Source of the DNA: Alitta virens
Lineage: Eukaryota > Annelida > Polychaeta > Phyllodocida > Nereididae
Length of the DNA: 64,000 nt
Direction: 5' to 3'
NCBI GenBank assembly: GCA_932294295.1
Contig: OW028584.1
Location: 31,667,231 to 31,731,230 of the forward strand
The notes under the pieces were generated by a model that saw nothing but the letters and a program-made list of their open reading frames with translations, had not been told where the DNA came from and made no database searches. Shown in pieces: positions 12,000-24,095 of this stretch. Position 1 is the first letter of the stretch; each line of letters begins with the position of its first letter. The translations under genes and the position numbers were made by a program.

Positions 12000-13023
12000 T
12001 TAATTAACAATAACAATATAATATATATCTGGTACAGTGTTTGTATACCTTAAAGCTGGCTACCATACAGTTGATGTCTTACCAATTACAGTGTTTATTA
12101 TATAGCTGATACATTGTTGTTTATGACATGTTTTAGTTGAACAGAATAACATATATGTTTATTATTATATGTAATATATATCTGGTACAGTGTTTGTACT
12201 ATCATACAATTTGATGTCTTCTTAATGAATTCTTACCAATTACAGTGTTTATTATATAGCTGATACATTGTTGTTTTATGACATTTTAGTTGAACAGAAT
12301 AACATATTTGGTTATTATTTTATACTTAACTAGTGTTATGTGTTATTATATGCATTTAAGTTGATCATTATCTAAGATAAGTCGATGCTATTAAATAATG
12401 CACATATATTACAAGCTTTTTTAAAACATTATTGTAATAATATACAAAAGGTGTAGTAGCCTTAGCCGTTATCGAGACAGGATGTAGACAGGATGCTTTA
12501 TAGTGCTGAGAGATTTTTGACCTCAGCACTTGCTGAAGGATCAGCGTAGACGATGAATTAATAAGTGTGACGAAGATCTTGGCTCCTGCACCATGTATAC
12601 ACATCATTCAGAGTGTATGTTTATGGTTCACCACTTTACACTTCAGTTAATTCTGGTTATAGATGGTGCCACATGCATCAGTACGTATTTAGCTCACTGG
12701 TTATCGCTATATATATTTATAGTGTAGTAAATCACACAGATCGTTTGTAAAAGTTTTTAATGAATAAATATACACACAATTTACACAGCATAGTATACTG
12801 ACCCCGTAAGGCTTTAATATATATAAACAGCTAGTGCAGTAACACAGGCCTTGTTAATATACATATTTACACAGCATAAAGCATGCCGACCCTGTAAGGC
12901 TTTAATATATATATAAAATAATCAATAAACTATAATCACTGTTATAAGAATGTGCCAACTATAAATATTAAGAAAACAATACTTCGACAGACTATAACTA
13001 TATTAAGAAACAAGAATAATGAG
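12000..13023. other. AT-rich non-coding tail of the element with duplications
   Basis: No convincing gene. A ~150-bp block is tandemly duplicated at about 12018-12168 and 12169-12320 (shared GGTACAGTGTTTGTA and ATTACAGTGTTTATTATATA). A second, ~50-bp, pair lies at 12780-12830 and 12867-12918 (CGTAAGGCTTTAATATATAT). An AATAAA at 12763-12768 is a candidate poly(A) signal for the glycoprotein gene. Confidence 0.55.
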
Positions 13024-14122
13024 GTAGCACATACTGATTCACAACTATGTTGCCATTTTTCACTATAAGTTGTTAAGCACTCTTCACAGAATTTTTTATA
13101 GACAAAAAAGCCCTTGATGTTAACAATGCTGTGATAATGCTGATCTTTCAAATACAGATAAATTTTTTTTTTCCTCTCAGTTTTACCTGTGTACACTATT
13201 TCTTCGCCAATATCGCCAGACACTACAACTATTTGTACATTAAGACAATCTTCAAACTTATACAAATCGTGTACAGGTACTGAGACATCATTTGGTAAAC
13301 CTGCTTCCTTGAGCAGTTTCAACGCTTGACTACGTTGTGTATGCAGTTTCCTACACATTTTAGAATTCTTGTGCACAAACTTGTTAAACTTAGCTTGAGG
13401 CATTTTATTCAACTTTGCCATACATGTGACTATAGCGCGTGCTGCGCATATAAACTCATTAGGTACTTCAGGAATGGTCACCATACTCCTCTTTTGCTTT
13501 ATTGAACACTGGTCAGACAATGTATCAACATTTACTATGGCTCTTCGCCCTCCACCAGAATCGGAGGCCTCCATTACTCCTACATTGACCTCGAATGTAT
13601 CGTCTACAGTTAAGTCTTTGTTGGACTGTAGAACAGCTTCAAATCTGTATTCCATAACAAAACAATGGTCAGGAATACACAAAAACATTTGTAATGTACT
13701 AATATATAATAATAATAATAATAATATATATATATTACTCACCTCTCCATTATCACTTCAGATGTAATATTATGTTGGGGTTGACAGTGAATAGTTATTT
13801 CTTTGTCTAACCCTATGTGTCTGATTGATAACCGTGCTTTGTCATTGGGGTTTGGATGGTTGGCTCTCACTCTGTCCATTACACTACCAAACATAGCACC
13901 CAGGTCATTTGTGATGTCAAGTAATTTCTTCCCTTGATAGTTATTGTTAAATTTGGCTTTGAAAGTAACTTCTTCCACACCATATTTTCGGGCTCTTCTC
14001 TCATTGATCTGTTCAATCCTATAAGGAACAGTATCCTCATCCTCATCCTCCTCATACTCCTCCTTGTCATGCGATATGACACGACGTTTTGCAGGTGGCT
14101 CTTCAGACATGTTTGTTGTCAT
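13024..14122 (-). pseudogene. Truncated polB inside the right terminal inverted repeat (exons 14122-13743, 13644-13024)
   Basis: Inverted copy of the start of the polymerase gene: intact exon 1, intact intron signals, then exon 2 up to the first Cys cluster. Similarity stops at 13024 (partner base 7210). The frame runs on to a stop at 12942 through about 27 unrelated, hydrophobic residues. It lacks all exonuclease and polymerase motifs. Differences from the full gene include one extra codon (an added Glu in the acidic tract) and a few substitutions (T to K, P to L, R to Q), so it is a real diverged copy rather than an assembly duplicate. It could make a stand-alone N-terminal domain protein, but more likely it is a by-product of TIR extension. 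Confidence 0.8.
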
Positions 14123-14189
14123 ACAAATTGTTAAAAATCCACTGTGACATCTTTCTTACTTAATATACATAATGCTATGCCCTGGGAGA

Positions 14190-14196
14190 CTTTATA
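14190..14196 (-). promoter_or_regulatory. TATA box of truncated polB in the right TIR
   Basis: TATAAAG kept in the inverted terminal copy, 68 bp before the ATG at 14122. The truncated gene may therefore still be transcribed. Confidence 0.4.
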
Positions 14197-14661
14197 CACA
14201 CGTGTCCATTACAGCTGATGTGTATCCATGGAAAGATTTATCATTGCAATGCTCAGATCCATGCAAAGATTATACTTCATCCTTTCACCCAATCATATAC
14301 AGTAGACAGTCTACAGAGCTGTACCATTGGTTACTTTTATCTCCCTATTTGATTTTTTTTTGGGACTGTGCATGCTTTGTACATGTGTGGCCTGTGGCCA
14401 TACTCTACATACCGAGTTTTTGATTCACATTGTATCATATATAATACATTTATATATATTCTATTTGCACGTTTATGCACAAGGTGGCCACGTACAATTC
14501 ATCAGATCAAATCTATAGTGCTTTTACTGACATCTGGTGTATCTTTTCAATACTACTTATGTACCGTATGATGGCAGTACCTACTATGTAGGACGCTTTT
14601 ACTGTCCTCTGGTGTACGTTTTAGTACTATATTTTAAGGCCTAGTACTGTCATTACTACTA

Positions 14662-16130
14662 AAGTGAAATAAAATTTTAGATGATACAATACAATACAAT
14701 ACAATACAATACAATACAATACAATACAAAGTTTATAGATTTTCTCTGTGCTCACAATACTATTCACTTTTTAAAACTCAAATTGTTTACACTTCCAATG
14801 CCTTCCATAGGTTTTACCGAGGTATTTCTACATGTGGCAAAAAATAAATAGCAGCAATATCATTTCAGCAATTAATATTCTTGCAAAAATGCGGCAGATT
14901 TCGTGTTTCAGTTTCTTACACCTGTCATTTCTGAAGCAATCTCCTGTGTTATTCGAACTTCCAAAATTTGTTTTGCTACCTGAACTCAAGTCCACCTAAT
15001 ACCACATCTAAAGGGTGTAATTCAAGATAAATGTGTTGCTGTCCTACATATTTGAAATAATCTACATCTCGACATCCATATGTAGGTTACTTGCAAGATT
15101 CTTTTATTTTTTTCCGAAACAGTAAACATCATCCTCAAGGAAGTGTTATTTCTAGGAGATCACAAGATTGCAAAATTGCAGTTTCGTGTCTTATGAGGCC
15201 ATTTAATTTACGAAATGCACTTGGCTTACATAGTCCAAATGTCTCTCTCATCTCCATAATATCCCTTGCTACACAAGCAGTCTGGTTGGAAGTCATATTG
15301 TGAGTCATACATGACAAAATGAGGATAATAATCATGGCAGAATGATGACATGTTTCCATCATATAGTAATTACTGAACACAATGTCATAAGAAGTACTTA
15401 TCTGATTTCCTTAGAGGCTGGAGCACTGTTAGTGGCTTTTTTTAATTAAAGTTTCGCAATTACTGTAGGACAATGACAATGAAATGAATTTATTACCCAA
15501 CAATTAATTAAAATGTATGATATTATAGAAACACAAGAGCCCCTGATCTGTTTCAACAGATCAGACGAGTGGGTGTGACGTAAACAAAGCCTGCTATATT
15601 TGGGAACAAGACTGAATGCAGCGTCAACAGCGTCATGAACGTCTGCGATTCGCGATTATTTGAAGCCATAACTCAGTAAATTATGGTCCGATTTTCAAAA
15701 TGTAAATTTTATTTTGTAGCTAAATTCATCTACTTTTAAATACCAAGTTAGTATCTGTTACATTAACTGTATAGTCGCGCCGGCATCTTCACGGCCATAC
15801 GCCCTTCATCCTTATTTGGAAATAGCAACGTCTTGAGTTTCCTTATTTGGGCATACATGAAAGTCATTCTATGTGGTATGAAATGCAGATTACCCAGCCC
15901 GTATCACTCGGTATTTCAGGCGATAAAGCTACCATTGGGGAATAAAACTTCAAAATGGGCAATGTATATAAGATAAAGACCATAAAAGAGTATGCTCCTC
16001 ATAAAATTATGCAATTATAAGGAGACCAGCAATACAATTGAGAATATAATAATAAATTGTCTGTTGCTTTTTCAAAGATTTCGCTAAAACTTTAACGAAG
16101 CTTGTGAAACTGTAACTGCCGAAAGGTAGA
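14662..16130. other. Flanking DNA, no gene seen
   Basis: Begins with a TACAA microsatellite (about 14686-14729). A 22-bp near-perfect palindrome CTGATCTGTT-TC-AACAGATCAG sits near 15545-15566. Only short chance frames otherwise. Confidence 0.6.
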
Positions 16131-16132
16131 TA

Positions 16133-16514
16133 TATAGATAATAGATATTTGAAGTGCAGCCCTCCAAGGCATGTTCTTGCCGCTATCGAGGGTTGATTGA
16201 TAAGGTGAGAGAGACAGAGAGAGAGACAGAGAGAGAGACAGAGAGAGAGACAGAGAGAGAGACAGAGAGAGAGAGACAGAGAGAGAGACAGAGAGAGGAG
16301 AAATCCACCCCATGTAACACATTTACCCCATGGATGTGATCTATACTTGCCTCAGCATAAAGAAACTGAGTACATGGGACCGCCAATTTAATGTCTCATC
16401 CGAACGACATCCAGCTGCTGGGATGATACTCATGAGGGATGCCCGGGCCCGGGATTGAACCCGGGTCCTTCAGAGGAGCAGGCGAGCATCTTACCACTAG
16501 ACCACCCAGCTGCT
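16133..16514 (-). mobile_element. tRNA-derived SINE, full length, with internal GAGA expansion
   Basis: On the minus strand the head reads GCAGCTGGGTGGTCTAGTGG (A-box-like), followed by GGTTCAATCCCGG (B-box-like), a tRNA-type RNA polymerase III promoter. A conserved body (GGATGAGAC, TGCTGAGGCAAGTA, ATGGGGTAAATGTG) and a 3' end related to (TATC)n follow. A GAGAGACA array (16207-16298) has expanded a short CT-rich stretch seen in the 47.1 kb copy. It is a SINE head rather than a working tRNA gene. Confidence 0.8.
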
Positions 16515-16638
16515 GACCAGAGGCTAATAATCGACCACTAGACCATAGACCACTGATACCACCATCCCCTTACAAACTGCATGGCTAAGATAGTTGGCAG
16601 CTGCCCAGATACTCCCCATACAGCTCAGCTAGATACCG

Positions 16639-16743
16639 TTCGCATGAGACATTGAAATTGGTGGTGCCTTTTACCATGTGTCTGTGCTGAGACAGGCAAT
16701 AAATGATTCCCATCCCTTTAATTACATCAATCAACCCTCATCT
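16639..16743 (+). mobile_element. SINE 3'-half fragment
   Basis: Diverged match to the SINE body: CGCATGAGACATTGAAATTGG, TGTGCTGAGACAGGCAA, ATCAATCAACCCTC. The tRNA-like head is missing. Confidence 0.6.
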
Positions 16744-17010
16744 GTGGCCTTGCCAACGAGGTCTGCACTATCCTCATCTGAACAACTTCGTATATGAAAA
16801 GATGTATAGTATGCACAAGTATTTACATATGCTGGTAGACGATATTCTCATCAAATATACATAATCGACGCTCTCTTTGTAGTGGTCACCAACTGAATAA
16901 GACATTCAAGTGAAGTTACCTAGGGACTCGCACTGCTGTACAATATATAGAGAAGCTCATTTTAAAGCTTTAAAACATATTACAATCTCCTTCTTTTAGC
17001 CCTCCTAATA

Positions 17011-17154
17011 TCTAATTTTAATATCTATCTATCTATCTATCGATCTATCTATCTATTGATCTATTGATCTATCGATCTATCGATCTATTGATCTATCGGT
17101 CTATCTATCTATCTATCGAGCTAGCTATCGATCTATTGATCTATCTATCTATTG

Positions 17155-17187
<33 letters not shown>

Positions 17188-17222
17188 CCTATCCAACTAT
17201 CTTCCTTTCTCTATCTATCTAA
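17011..17222. repeat. (CTAT)n / GATCTATC microsatellite
   Basis: Imperfect tetranucleotide array, interrupted by GATC variants. Confidence 0.9.
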
Positions 17223-17351
17223 ATCAGAATCCTTAACAAATAATCTTATAAGTGAGCTGTCAACTAAAACGATTGATTAACAGTTATTGATTTTCATGAT
17301 TTTAAGTTCCACACTCTCCATGAAAAATATAGTTTACAAAATTTCACAGAA

Positions 17352-17465
17352 TTGGTAACTAAACTCCAAATGACGTCATGTGAATCCTGGACTCCCATTG
17401 GCTATGCATGCAGTCCCTCAACCAATGGGAATCCTGGATTCACATGGCATCCTCTGAAGTTATGT
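17352..17465. mobile_element. Palindromic MITE, family A, copy 1
   Basis: Inverted halves around GACGTCATGTGAATCCTGGA...ATGGGAATCCTGGATTCACATGG with outer ends near AACTCCAAATGACGTC and GGCATCCTCTGAAG. It is the same family as the copy split by the giant foldback at 26.5/43.3 kb and supplies the uninterrupted reference for that insertion. Confidence 0.75.
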
Positions 17466-20400
17466 TTTCAAGTCCATGAAATCTACATACAGGAAAAGCA
17501 AGAAAAAGAAAGTCAAATTAATGATACATAATAGAGTTCCGAATTATAAAACAGAATTATTATTTATATTTTTAAATAAATGTTATATATTTATATTTAT
17601 ATCTTTAAGTGTTGAGTTTTAAAACTTAACGTAATTAACGCTGTTATTTTCCCTGCTATTTTATTTCCTACTGATCTGGGATAAAGAGAATGTGTACTCT
17701 GTCAGTCCGTCTTCAAGTGAAACCATTATCTTAAGTCAAATTTCACCAGAAAAATTGCTTTCACGACCAAGATATTAATATGAAACGTATACATGCTCAC
17801 ACAATCCTTCTAGTCCTTAAAACACATTGTATTTTGAAATATTGGAAGAAAAGTCTTTAATTTTTTAGGGTAAATCCCAGAAGTCTTTGTGCAGCTAAGT
17901 GACTGTGCCGCTGTCCACTTCTCATTATTTGCCTGCCTAATGCGTTTTTCTCCGAGATCTCGTTCGAAAGAGGCTCAGATCTCGCGAGAATTTGCTTGGA
18001 CGTGAGGTGGAATGAGATTGGTCACAGCGGAACTGCGGCTAAACGGAGGCTACTGCTGCTCAGGTTTTGTACGTAGCTTTCAGGAATTCTTTAACACTCA
18101 ATATTGCCCCAAAACAAATGAGTGTCTGGGCTTCTAGATGTCTGCAGGTATTTTAAGGATCTTCCCGGGCCGGTTTCCATTCGCTTCGATTTGATAAGAG
18201 TCTGTGTTTCCAGATCAGGCGAGCCTTAAACAGTCAGCTCATCCAACATGGCTCACCCTTCCTTTAACACACTCTGACACAATTCTCTCCCTCCCTCTCT
18301 TGCTTAACCCCAGCATTTACCCAGCAAATGCCAGCAGCATCAAAACAAAGACAGTGTTATGTACAACCAGTCTGAATAAATGTAGTTTAAATGCACCTCC
18401 TTGTCGGACCACTAAAAGGCTAATCGGTAGTGTCTGGTATGCTTCCTTTGGAGAAAGGAAGACCATCCTGATTCTCTTTGAGTGGTGTCCACTTTGTTAG
18501 AAATGAATCCATAAAGTCACTGCTCATGCATTCCAGATTCATTTTATCTACATAATCAATAATTAATAGATTAAAAAAAATAAAAAAACTGAGATAGAGG
18601 GGGAGACTCAGAATAGGTGGCCGCTGTAGAACAGCCATCTGAAAGCAGCATTGTGGAAAACTTAATTGATAATTGATCGGTTTAGAATGAAGTGATAGTA
18701 ATATGGATGGAAATTTATCTAATAAGGAAAGCTGACAGTTTCTATTGCAACTTAAACAGTCGGACAAGGAAAGTACTTTAAAGCATCTAAATTCATTCAA
18801 GGTCAGTAGAATTAGAATATTATTTTGTCAGCTCATTGAAATGTCTCCATAGACATCTAGTGTCTATCTAGTTGATATATTCAAAGGCCAGCTGTATAAG
18901 GTGACTGGCATCTGCCTAGAACAATACCTGGAAAAGAACAAAATATTCGTAATACGCCTAGCCTGAACATAGGCACATATACCCTTATATAACATAGGAA
19001 AAAATAGGTAAATACACCCACTAGTGGTCATAGAACTTTGTTTGGTGAAGCTCTTCATATCTGGGATTACTCTCTAGCAGTTGACATCTGGAATAGCCTG
19101 ACCCACATCTTGACTGGCATGGCCTTTTGAAATGTGCCGTTGACCCTTAGGATAAATTTAATTACTTCTCAGCAAAGACAAAAAAGACAGGTCCTAACAG
19201 ACCTCAAGCCTCAGCAGTGATGGGCTTGATTGAGTTAACAGACATATGTAAAAAGGAGAGGAGAAAGGAGACAGTTTTTAACCGAGTGACCTGTATTTTG
19301 GCACTAAGAGCAGATGCGCAAAAGTTGGGAAATGGGCTAATGAAATATATGTGACATGATATCATAAATGAAAATTGAGGGTTTCATGCACTTCTTTACA
19401 TCACAAATGCACCTTACAAATGTTTGAATGTCATAGCCTAATAGCTAAGGTGTCTGCAGGTCAAAGTTTGTCAGGGTTCAAACCCAATGCAACAGGTTGA
19501 AGTGCCAGAGATCACCAGAGCTTATGCACCAGGAAGCTTTGTCAAACTTTCCCAATTGGCAAAAACAAATAAAAAATAAAAAACATATTGGAGAGAAAAT
19601 TGCCTCATTAACTTGACAACTACAGCCAAACTGTAGTCTTTGTTTTGGCATATTCTGCCACTCAAATACTGCTTTTTTTACATCCAAGTACAAAGTTTTG
19701 ATTGATATGCTGTGACTGGAAAACACAGTCTGCATTTAAATTATCTGAGTTGACTGGTCTCCTATTTCCTAAACATTGGCCATGATAGACACACACAATA
19801 TTTCATTTTGCATTTTAAAACGAGAGTCTGGATTAGAGTTAACATTAGTTACAAAGAATTTCTGGTCTAATTACCTCCAAAGTAAATATATTTAGCTGGG
19901 AACTACTTCAGAATCTAATGTAATCTTCTCACCTTTCAGTTTAGTTTCAACTTGATGTAAGTTCGCAAAGTTCTTCAAAAATATGATCTAACTGAGAAGA
20001 TTTTTGTTCCTCAATTGAACCTTTCCTAATTTTACTTTGATTGTCTCAATGATCCTAATCAGAAATGCGATCAGCTTATGGGACTGACAGATGCAATGAT
20101 GAGATGGTAAATATAGTTCATCATATATGTTATATCCTAACAATCACGTGACTGCTGCATGGAATGAATCGATAATGGAGAATACAATGCCAACTTTAAC
20201 AAGGTTAGTGTTATATGTTTTTAAATTTGTACCGAAATTTCAAAGTCAAAACAGTTTATTATGGTCTTACCCTTTTCCATAATAATAATACATACATGTT
20301 AAAAAAAACCATTTAGATGAAATGCCATTCTGTAAATGAAATAGGAGAGACTAGACTAAGTTATGAAAATATGTAAAAAGTAAAACAGTATTTTAATGGT

Positions 20401-22341
20401 AGAATACACTAAAATTATTCCAGATGTTCTATTTGAAGACTATACAACTACGTTACACTGGATAATAGTGGATGCTGTGTTGCTATCCTATATTATACAA
20501 TTATACAATGGCTACATGTGAGACATGAAGATATTACACCCGAAAATGTCAATGTACAACGAGGCCGATATCCATTGTGTAATTGTTTTGTACCACTGAA
20601 CCCCATCAAAATGTCAGAAAATAAAAATGTGGCACTGGTGAGTGGTACAATAACAGTTCTTCTATTTCTACACTATACTACTACTTCATATAATACTCAC
20701 CAAGGGGATCAGCATCAATAGCTGGTAATGGTTGGTGTGGGGTAACTGAAGTCATTTGACTCTCAGGTTCCCTGTGTCATTTTTCTTGACCACAGAGTGA
20801 CCGTCTGAATAGGCACAACTGACCGCGTCACCTACCAGGGGTAATTCAAGGGTGCTCTGTGGGACCTAAGATGTTGACTAATCGACTTAAGAGGCCTCAC
20901 TAGTCCGCCCAAGACCTGCCTGACATTTGTTGTGGAAATACTGGAAGCTGGCATAGCTGGCTTGTATTACTGTGGATTTCTTGGTCTAACTGTGGATTTT
21001 TTAGTAATACTCTGAATTTCTTTGTAATACTCTGAATTTCTTTTCTAGTTTCTTTGGAAGTCTTTTGCTTCACTGAGAAGACTGTTTTTACTATCAAACA
21101 TAGTGAATTCCCTTTTTTAATGCATGCCACTTGAATTGTACACTGTCTGAAGTTAATTAATGCCATAGAAGTGGCTATAATGAAAATTGCGAAATCATTC
21201 AACATTTGGTGATCCTGATTCTGGATTAGCTCAGCTATGTTGGTTATTTTCAAGGTTACAAGGTACACAAATGACAATCTAGCATACTACAACACCAAAT
21301 GAATCCTGATTATAACACTTTAATTGGAAACTACCACAAAGCTAATATGCATCATAATACATCAACAGCATTGAATTCATGGCACTTATTAGTGAGCTCT
21401 CAAGACAGTCTCAAACTATAAAACTGGTCGGAGACAGTTTTGTCTTGTAGTGGAGGATGGCCTTTAGAAAGCACATCAGTTTGACAGCATGACAGTAATC
21501 CAGGTACTAACCCTGTACATGATAGGTCAGGTACTTCAATCATGGTAGTACCAGAAGAAAACGTGTACACAATGATTTGTGGATAAGATTACTTGAGTTT
21601 ATTAATTAAACTGTATCCATTGAAAATATTGCTGACCAAAATTGACAGTATCTTAGATTCTCACTGTCTCCTATTTTGCAGCAAAGGCATGTTGGAAAAT
21701 GTTTTTTTTCCACTCGAAATAACTGGACATATAACAACCATTTATCACAGGCAACTTCTGGCCAATGGCACTCCCAGGGGTAATGCTAAATTAACCTGAA
21801 GGAAGTTATTATTTCTAAACAGAATGGCGGAGTATTTTATGTATCATCTTTATTCACACGTTTTGCAAATAAAAACTGTACAATAAATTAAATATTAGTC
21901 TCAAATAAGAGTAGCTACTTTTGCCGGTGCCTTAAATGCTTCATATTCAGATGAAGGGGGGGGGGGGGTGGGGTTGTTTTCGTAAATGATTTAAGTTATT
22001 GTCATCTAGGAATTTCCATTGAAAACCCAACCCAATGCAGGAGCATGGCTTAACCGTGAATGTGGCTAATATCTGACAGACAATTCTGAGAGATTGGATC
22101 TTGTTGAGATTATCCATTCTGCATAAACGGTCCCTGGATAAAGATTATGACAAAAAGAATCATCTTTGCCTTCAAAATTTTTTTGGAGTATCAATTGTCT
22201 TTTTTGCCATAATCTTTGATTGATTAAATCAATCCAAGGAAATGCCTCTTAAGTGCCACAACTGCACGCTAATCTTCATCCGCACAACATCCATTTTAAG
22301 GTCACCTAATTGTTGTATTAAAGTTTTTGCAAGTCTCAACA
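17466..22341. other. Long stretch without a recognisable gene
   Basis: Contains a CpG-rich patch (about 17940-18070) and one half of a small dispersed repeat at about 20475-20560, related to 52865-52945 (shared ACAATTATACAATGG and CATGTGAGACATGAA). Open frames at 18204-18500, 18420-18800 and 20900-21277 show no motif I recognise. Confidence 0.5.
17980..17989. promoter_or_regulatory. TCTCGCGAGA element in a CpG-rich patch
   Basis: Exact 10-bp palindrome known from CpG-island promoters in animals (BANP-type CGCG element). It lies in the only clearly CpG-rich stretch nearby (about 17940-18070, also CTCGTTCGAAAG). It may mark a host promoter or first untranslated exon, though no coding exon is recognisable beside it. 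Confidence 0.4.
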
Positions 22342-22434
22342 GTAAGGACGGTCGAAGAGTGGAATAAATTACCTGAAAGAGTGGTGATGGCACCGAGTCT
22401 AAATCCCTTCAAGAACGCATTAGACAAGTTCTAG
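22342..22434 (+). pseudogene. LINE retrotransposon ORF2 C-terminal fragment
   Basis: The frame VRTVEEWNKLPERVV followed by PSLNPFKNALDKF and a stop matches the C-terminal signature (W-N-x-L-P ... S-x-x-x-F-K-x-x-L-D) of CR1/L2/Rex-type LINE reverse transcriptases. The following ~170 bp, with two GCAGGGCAGCAT motifs, is probably its 3' UTR. Upstream coding sequence is missing, as expected for a 5'-truncated insertion. Confidence 0.75.
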
Positions 22435-22629
22435 GGTCCACGAATGTACCGAACCGAAGGAATATGGAACCAGAATGCAGGGCAGCATTAGCGACCTAGC
22501 AATTAGAAGGGTTAGCCTGTAAAATGTACAAAAAGGACCAATACTTGCAGGGCAGCATCAGAGGCTCAGCAAGCTATAATATAATATGGAGGGAAATCAA
22601 ATGTATATAATGTAAATAATAGTGGATTT

Positions 22630-22945
22630 TCCCGGAAGGTTGTCTATATTTTCACCAGGTGGCTATCAGAGAATACTGTAATTCTATTGGCTAAAAAACC
22701 AGCCCTTAGCTGCGATTGGCTGAAGCACTGTGCATCCTAGCAGCAGTATTTTAAGTGCATTTTAATGTTTATTTGACATGTTATTATTCAATATATTTCT
22801 ATAATTTCCCTGAGAATATCATATTAATGGAATCAGTTAGCTATGATCTACTATGTCTGAAAAGCAAAATGAGTAATAAGAGGGGAAGAAAGACGTATGT
22901 CTTACTGATTTCAGGACAGCTCAGTGAAAAGACTCTATTGTAAGT
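22630..22945 (+). repeat. Dispersed repeat B, copy 1
   Basis: About 300 bp shared, in opposite orientation, with 55580-55885: GTGGATTTTCCCGGAAGGTT, CACCAGGTGGCTA, CTAGCAGCAGTATTTTAAGT, AAAGCAAAATGAGTAATAAG. Roughly 75-80% similar by eye. No coding capacity seen. Confidence 0.65.
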
Positions 22946-23159
22946 ACACCACATTCCACTCAGTCGCAAACGATGAAGAAGAAAATGGATCTGGAACAGA
23001 GGAAGACCACCTACTTCCAAAACACCTGGAGCTAAAGCTAATACAAAGTCTCCTGTTTTTCTCACAACCATTGAGACAACCTTAATGTGAAGTTCGTAAT
23101 GATGAGGCAGTCTTAAAAGCAAGGCACAACCCCTGTTAACAAGCTTTACATCGGACCAG

Positions 23160-23525
23160 CGTATTTACCTTCCTACCTACCTACACAACAGCCAAGCAAC
23201 CCACCAACCCACCAACCAACTAACCAACCAACTCATCCACCAACCAACCACCATCCCACCAACCAACCCACCAACCAACCCCACCAACCCACCAACCCAC
23301 CAACCAACCAATCAACCAACCCACCAATCAACCAACCAACCAACCAACCAACCAACCAACCAATCAACCAATCAACCAACCCACCAACCAATCAACCAAT
23401 CAACCAACCAACCAACCAACCAACCAACCAATCAACCAACCAACCAACTAACCAACCAACCCACCAACCAACCAATCAACCAACCAACCAACCAGCCAAT
23501 CATCCAACCAACCAACCAACCAACC
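23160..23525. repeat. (CCAA)n tetranucleotide array
   Basis: About 365 bp of imperfect CCAACCAA with CCCACCAA and CAATCAAC variants. Confidence 0.92.
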
Positions 23526-23989
23526 TTATTAGAAGTCTTGAGATGAAGTTACACTGCAATAGGTAATTGAAAGAACTGGCTTCCTGGGCCACCATGAACA
23601 CACCGTGGACCACTAAACCTTCTACCGTTGACTCCTTCTAAATTCAGCTGTCAAAGCAGAAGCTAAAGGCTCTCATAAAGAATGACCACTGGTCAAGCAT
23701 AAGCCCAGACTGACCATTCCATAGCTAAAATATTATCTTGTTATCCATAACAGGCAGTCAGATACATTGACCTTCTTCATCACTCAATGCCAAAAAAGCA
23801 TTAGTAGATAGGTTTAATCTTATGAATTCCCAAGAAAACACAAATAGTTAATAACAGTGTATGATGAATAATACAGATATAGGATAGGATGTTGAGCTTT
23901 CACATTGGTGGATAACAGTACAAACCATTTGCTATCTCGCCTATTATGATATCAGAGGGTTTATTGATGGATTATTTGATAACATTTTG

Positions 23990-24095
23990 ATTAGGAGGGA
24001 AGGAGGAAGGTGAGAAAGATGGAAGGAGAGAAAGAGGAAAGAAGGGAAAAGGGAAGGATAGACAGAGGGAGGGATGGAAGACAGAAGGAGGGACA
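23990..24095. repeat. GA-rich purine tract
   Basis: Irregular GGAAGGAGG/AAAGA stretch, nearly all purines on the plus strand. Could adopt triplex; no other meaning seen. Confidence 0.7.

Larger units (their letters stand above)
5646..14661 (+). mobile_element. Polinton/adintovirus-like element encoding protein-primed DNA polymerase, right copy
   Basis: About 9.0 kb. Order: left end (non-coding ~470 bp), spliced pPolB on plus, spliced membrane protein gene on plus, ~1 kb AT-rich repeat-bearing DNA, then an inverted copy of the left end running to a sharp terminus at 14660/14661 next to unrelated sequence with a TACAA repeat. Bases 5646-7210 match the complement of 13024-14575 at roughly 99%, giving long terminal inverted repeats. 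The right end has about 85 further bases (14576-14661), which on the left are represented only by the 5576-5645 palindrome spacer. No integrase, capsid, ATPase or protease frame was found, so this is either a reduced element or part of one. Calling it Polinton-like rests on the polymerase type plus long TIRs. A target duplication cannot be tested because the left end abuts a second copy rather than host DNA. Confidence 0.75.
13024..14661 (-). repeat. Right terminal inverted repeat of the pPolB element (~1.6 kb)
   Basis: Pairs with 5646-7210 plus the terminal 70 bp. Roughly 99% identical, with a 3-bp indel and scattered SNPs. It ends ...TTACTACT, that is 5'-AGTAGTAATG on the other strand. An AGT start is reminiscent of Polinton ends, but this is a weak argument. 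Confidence 0.8.

Noticed and set aside
11220..13023. Integrase, capsid or ATPase gene hidden in the element's tail
   Set aside because: All frames inspected are short and AT-rich apart from the glycoprotein exons; no motifs such as Walker A or DDE seen.
16092..16386. Frames of Ser-Leu or Glu-Arg repeats
   Set aside because: They are translations of the GAGAGACA microsatellite inside a SINE.
16430..16514. A functional tRNA gene
   Set aside because: A and B boxes are present but no proper anticodon stem or acceptor pairing was found, and the SINE body follows directly.
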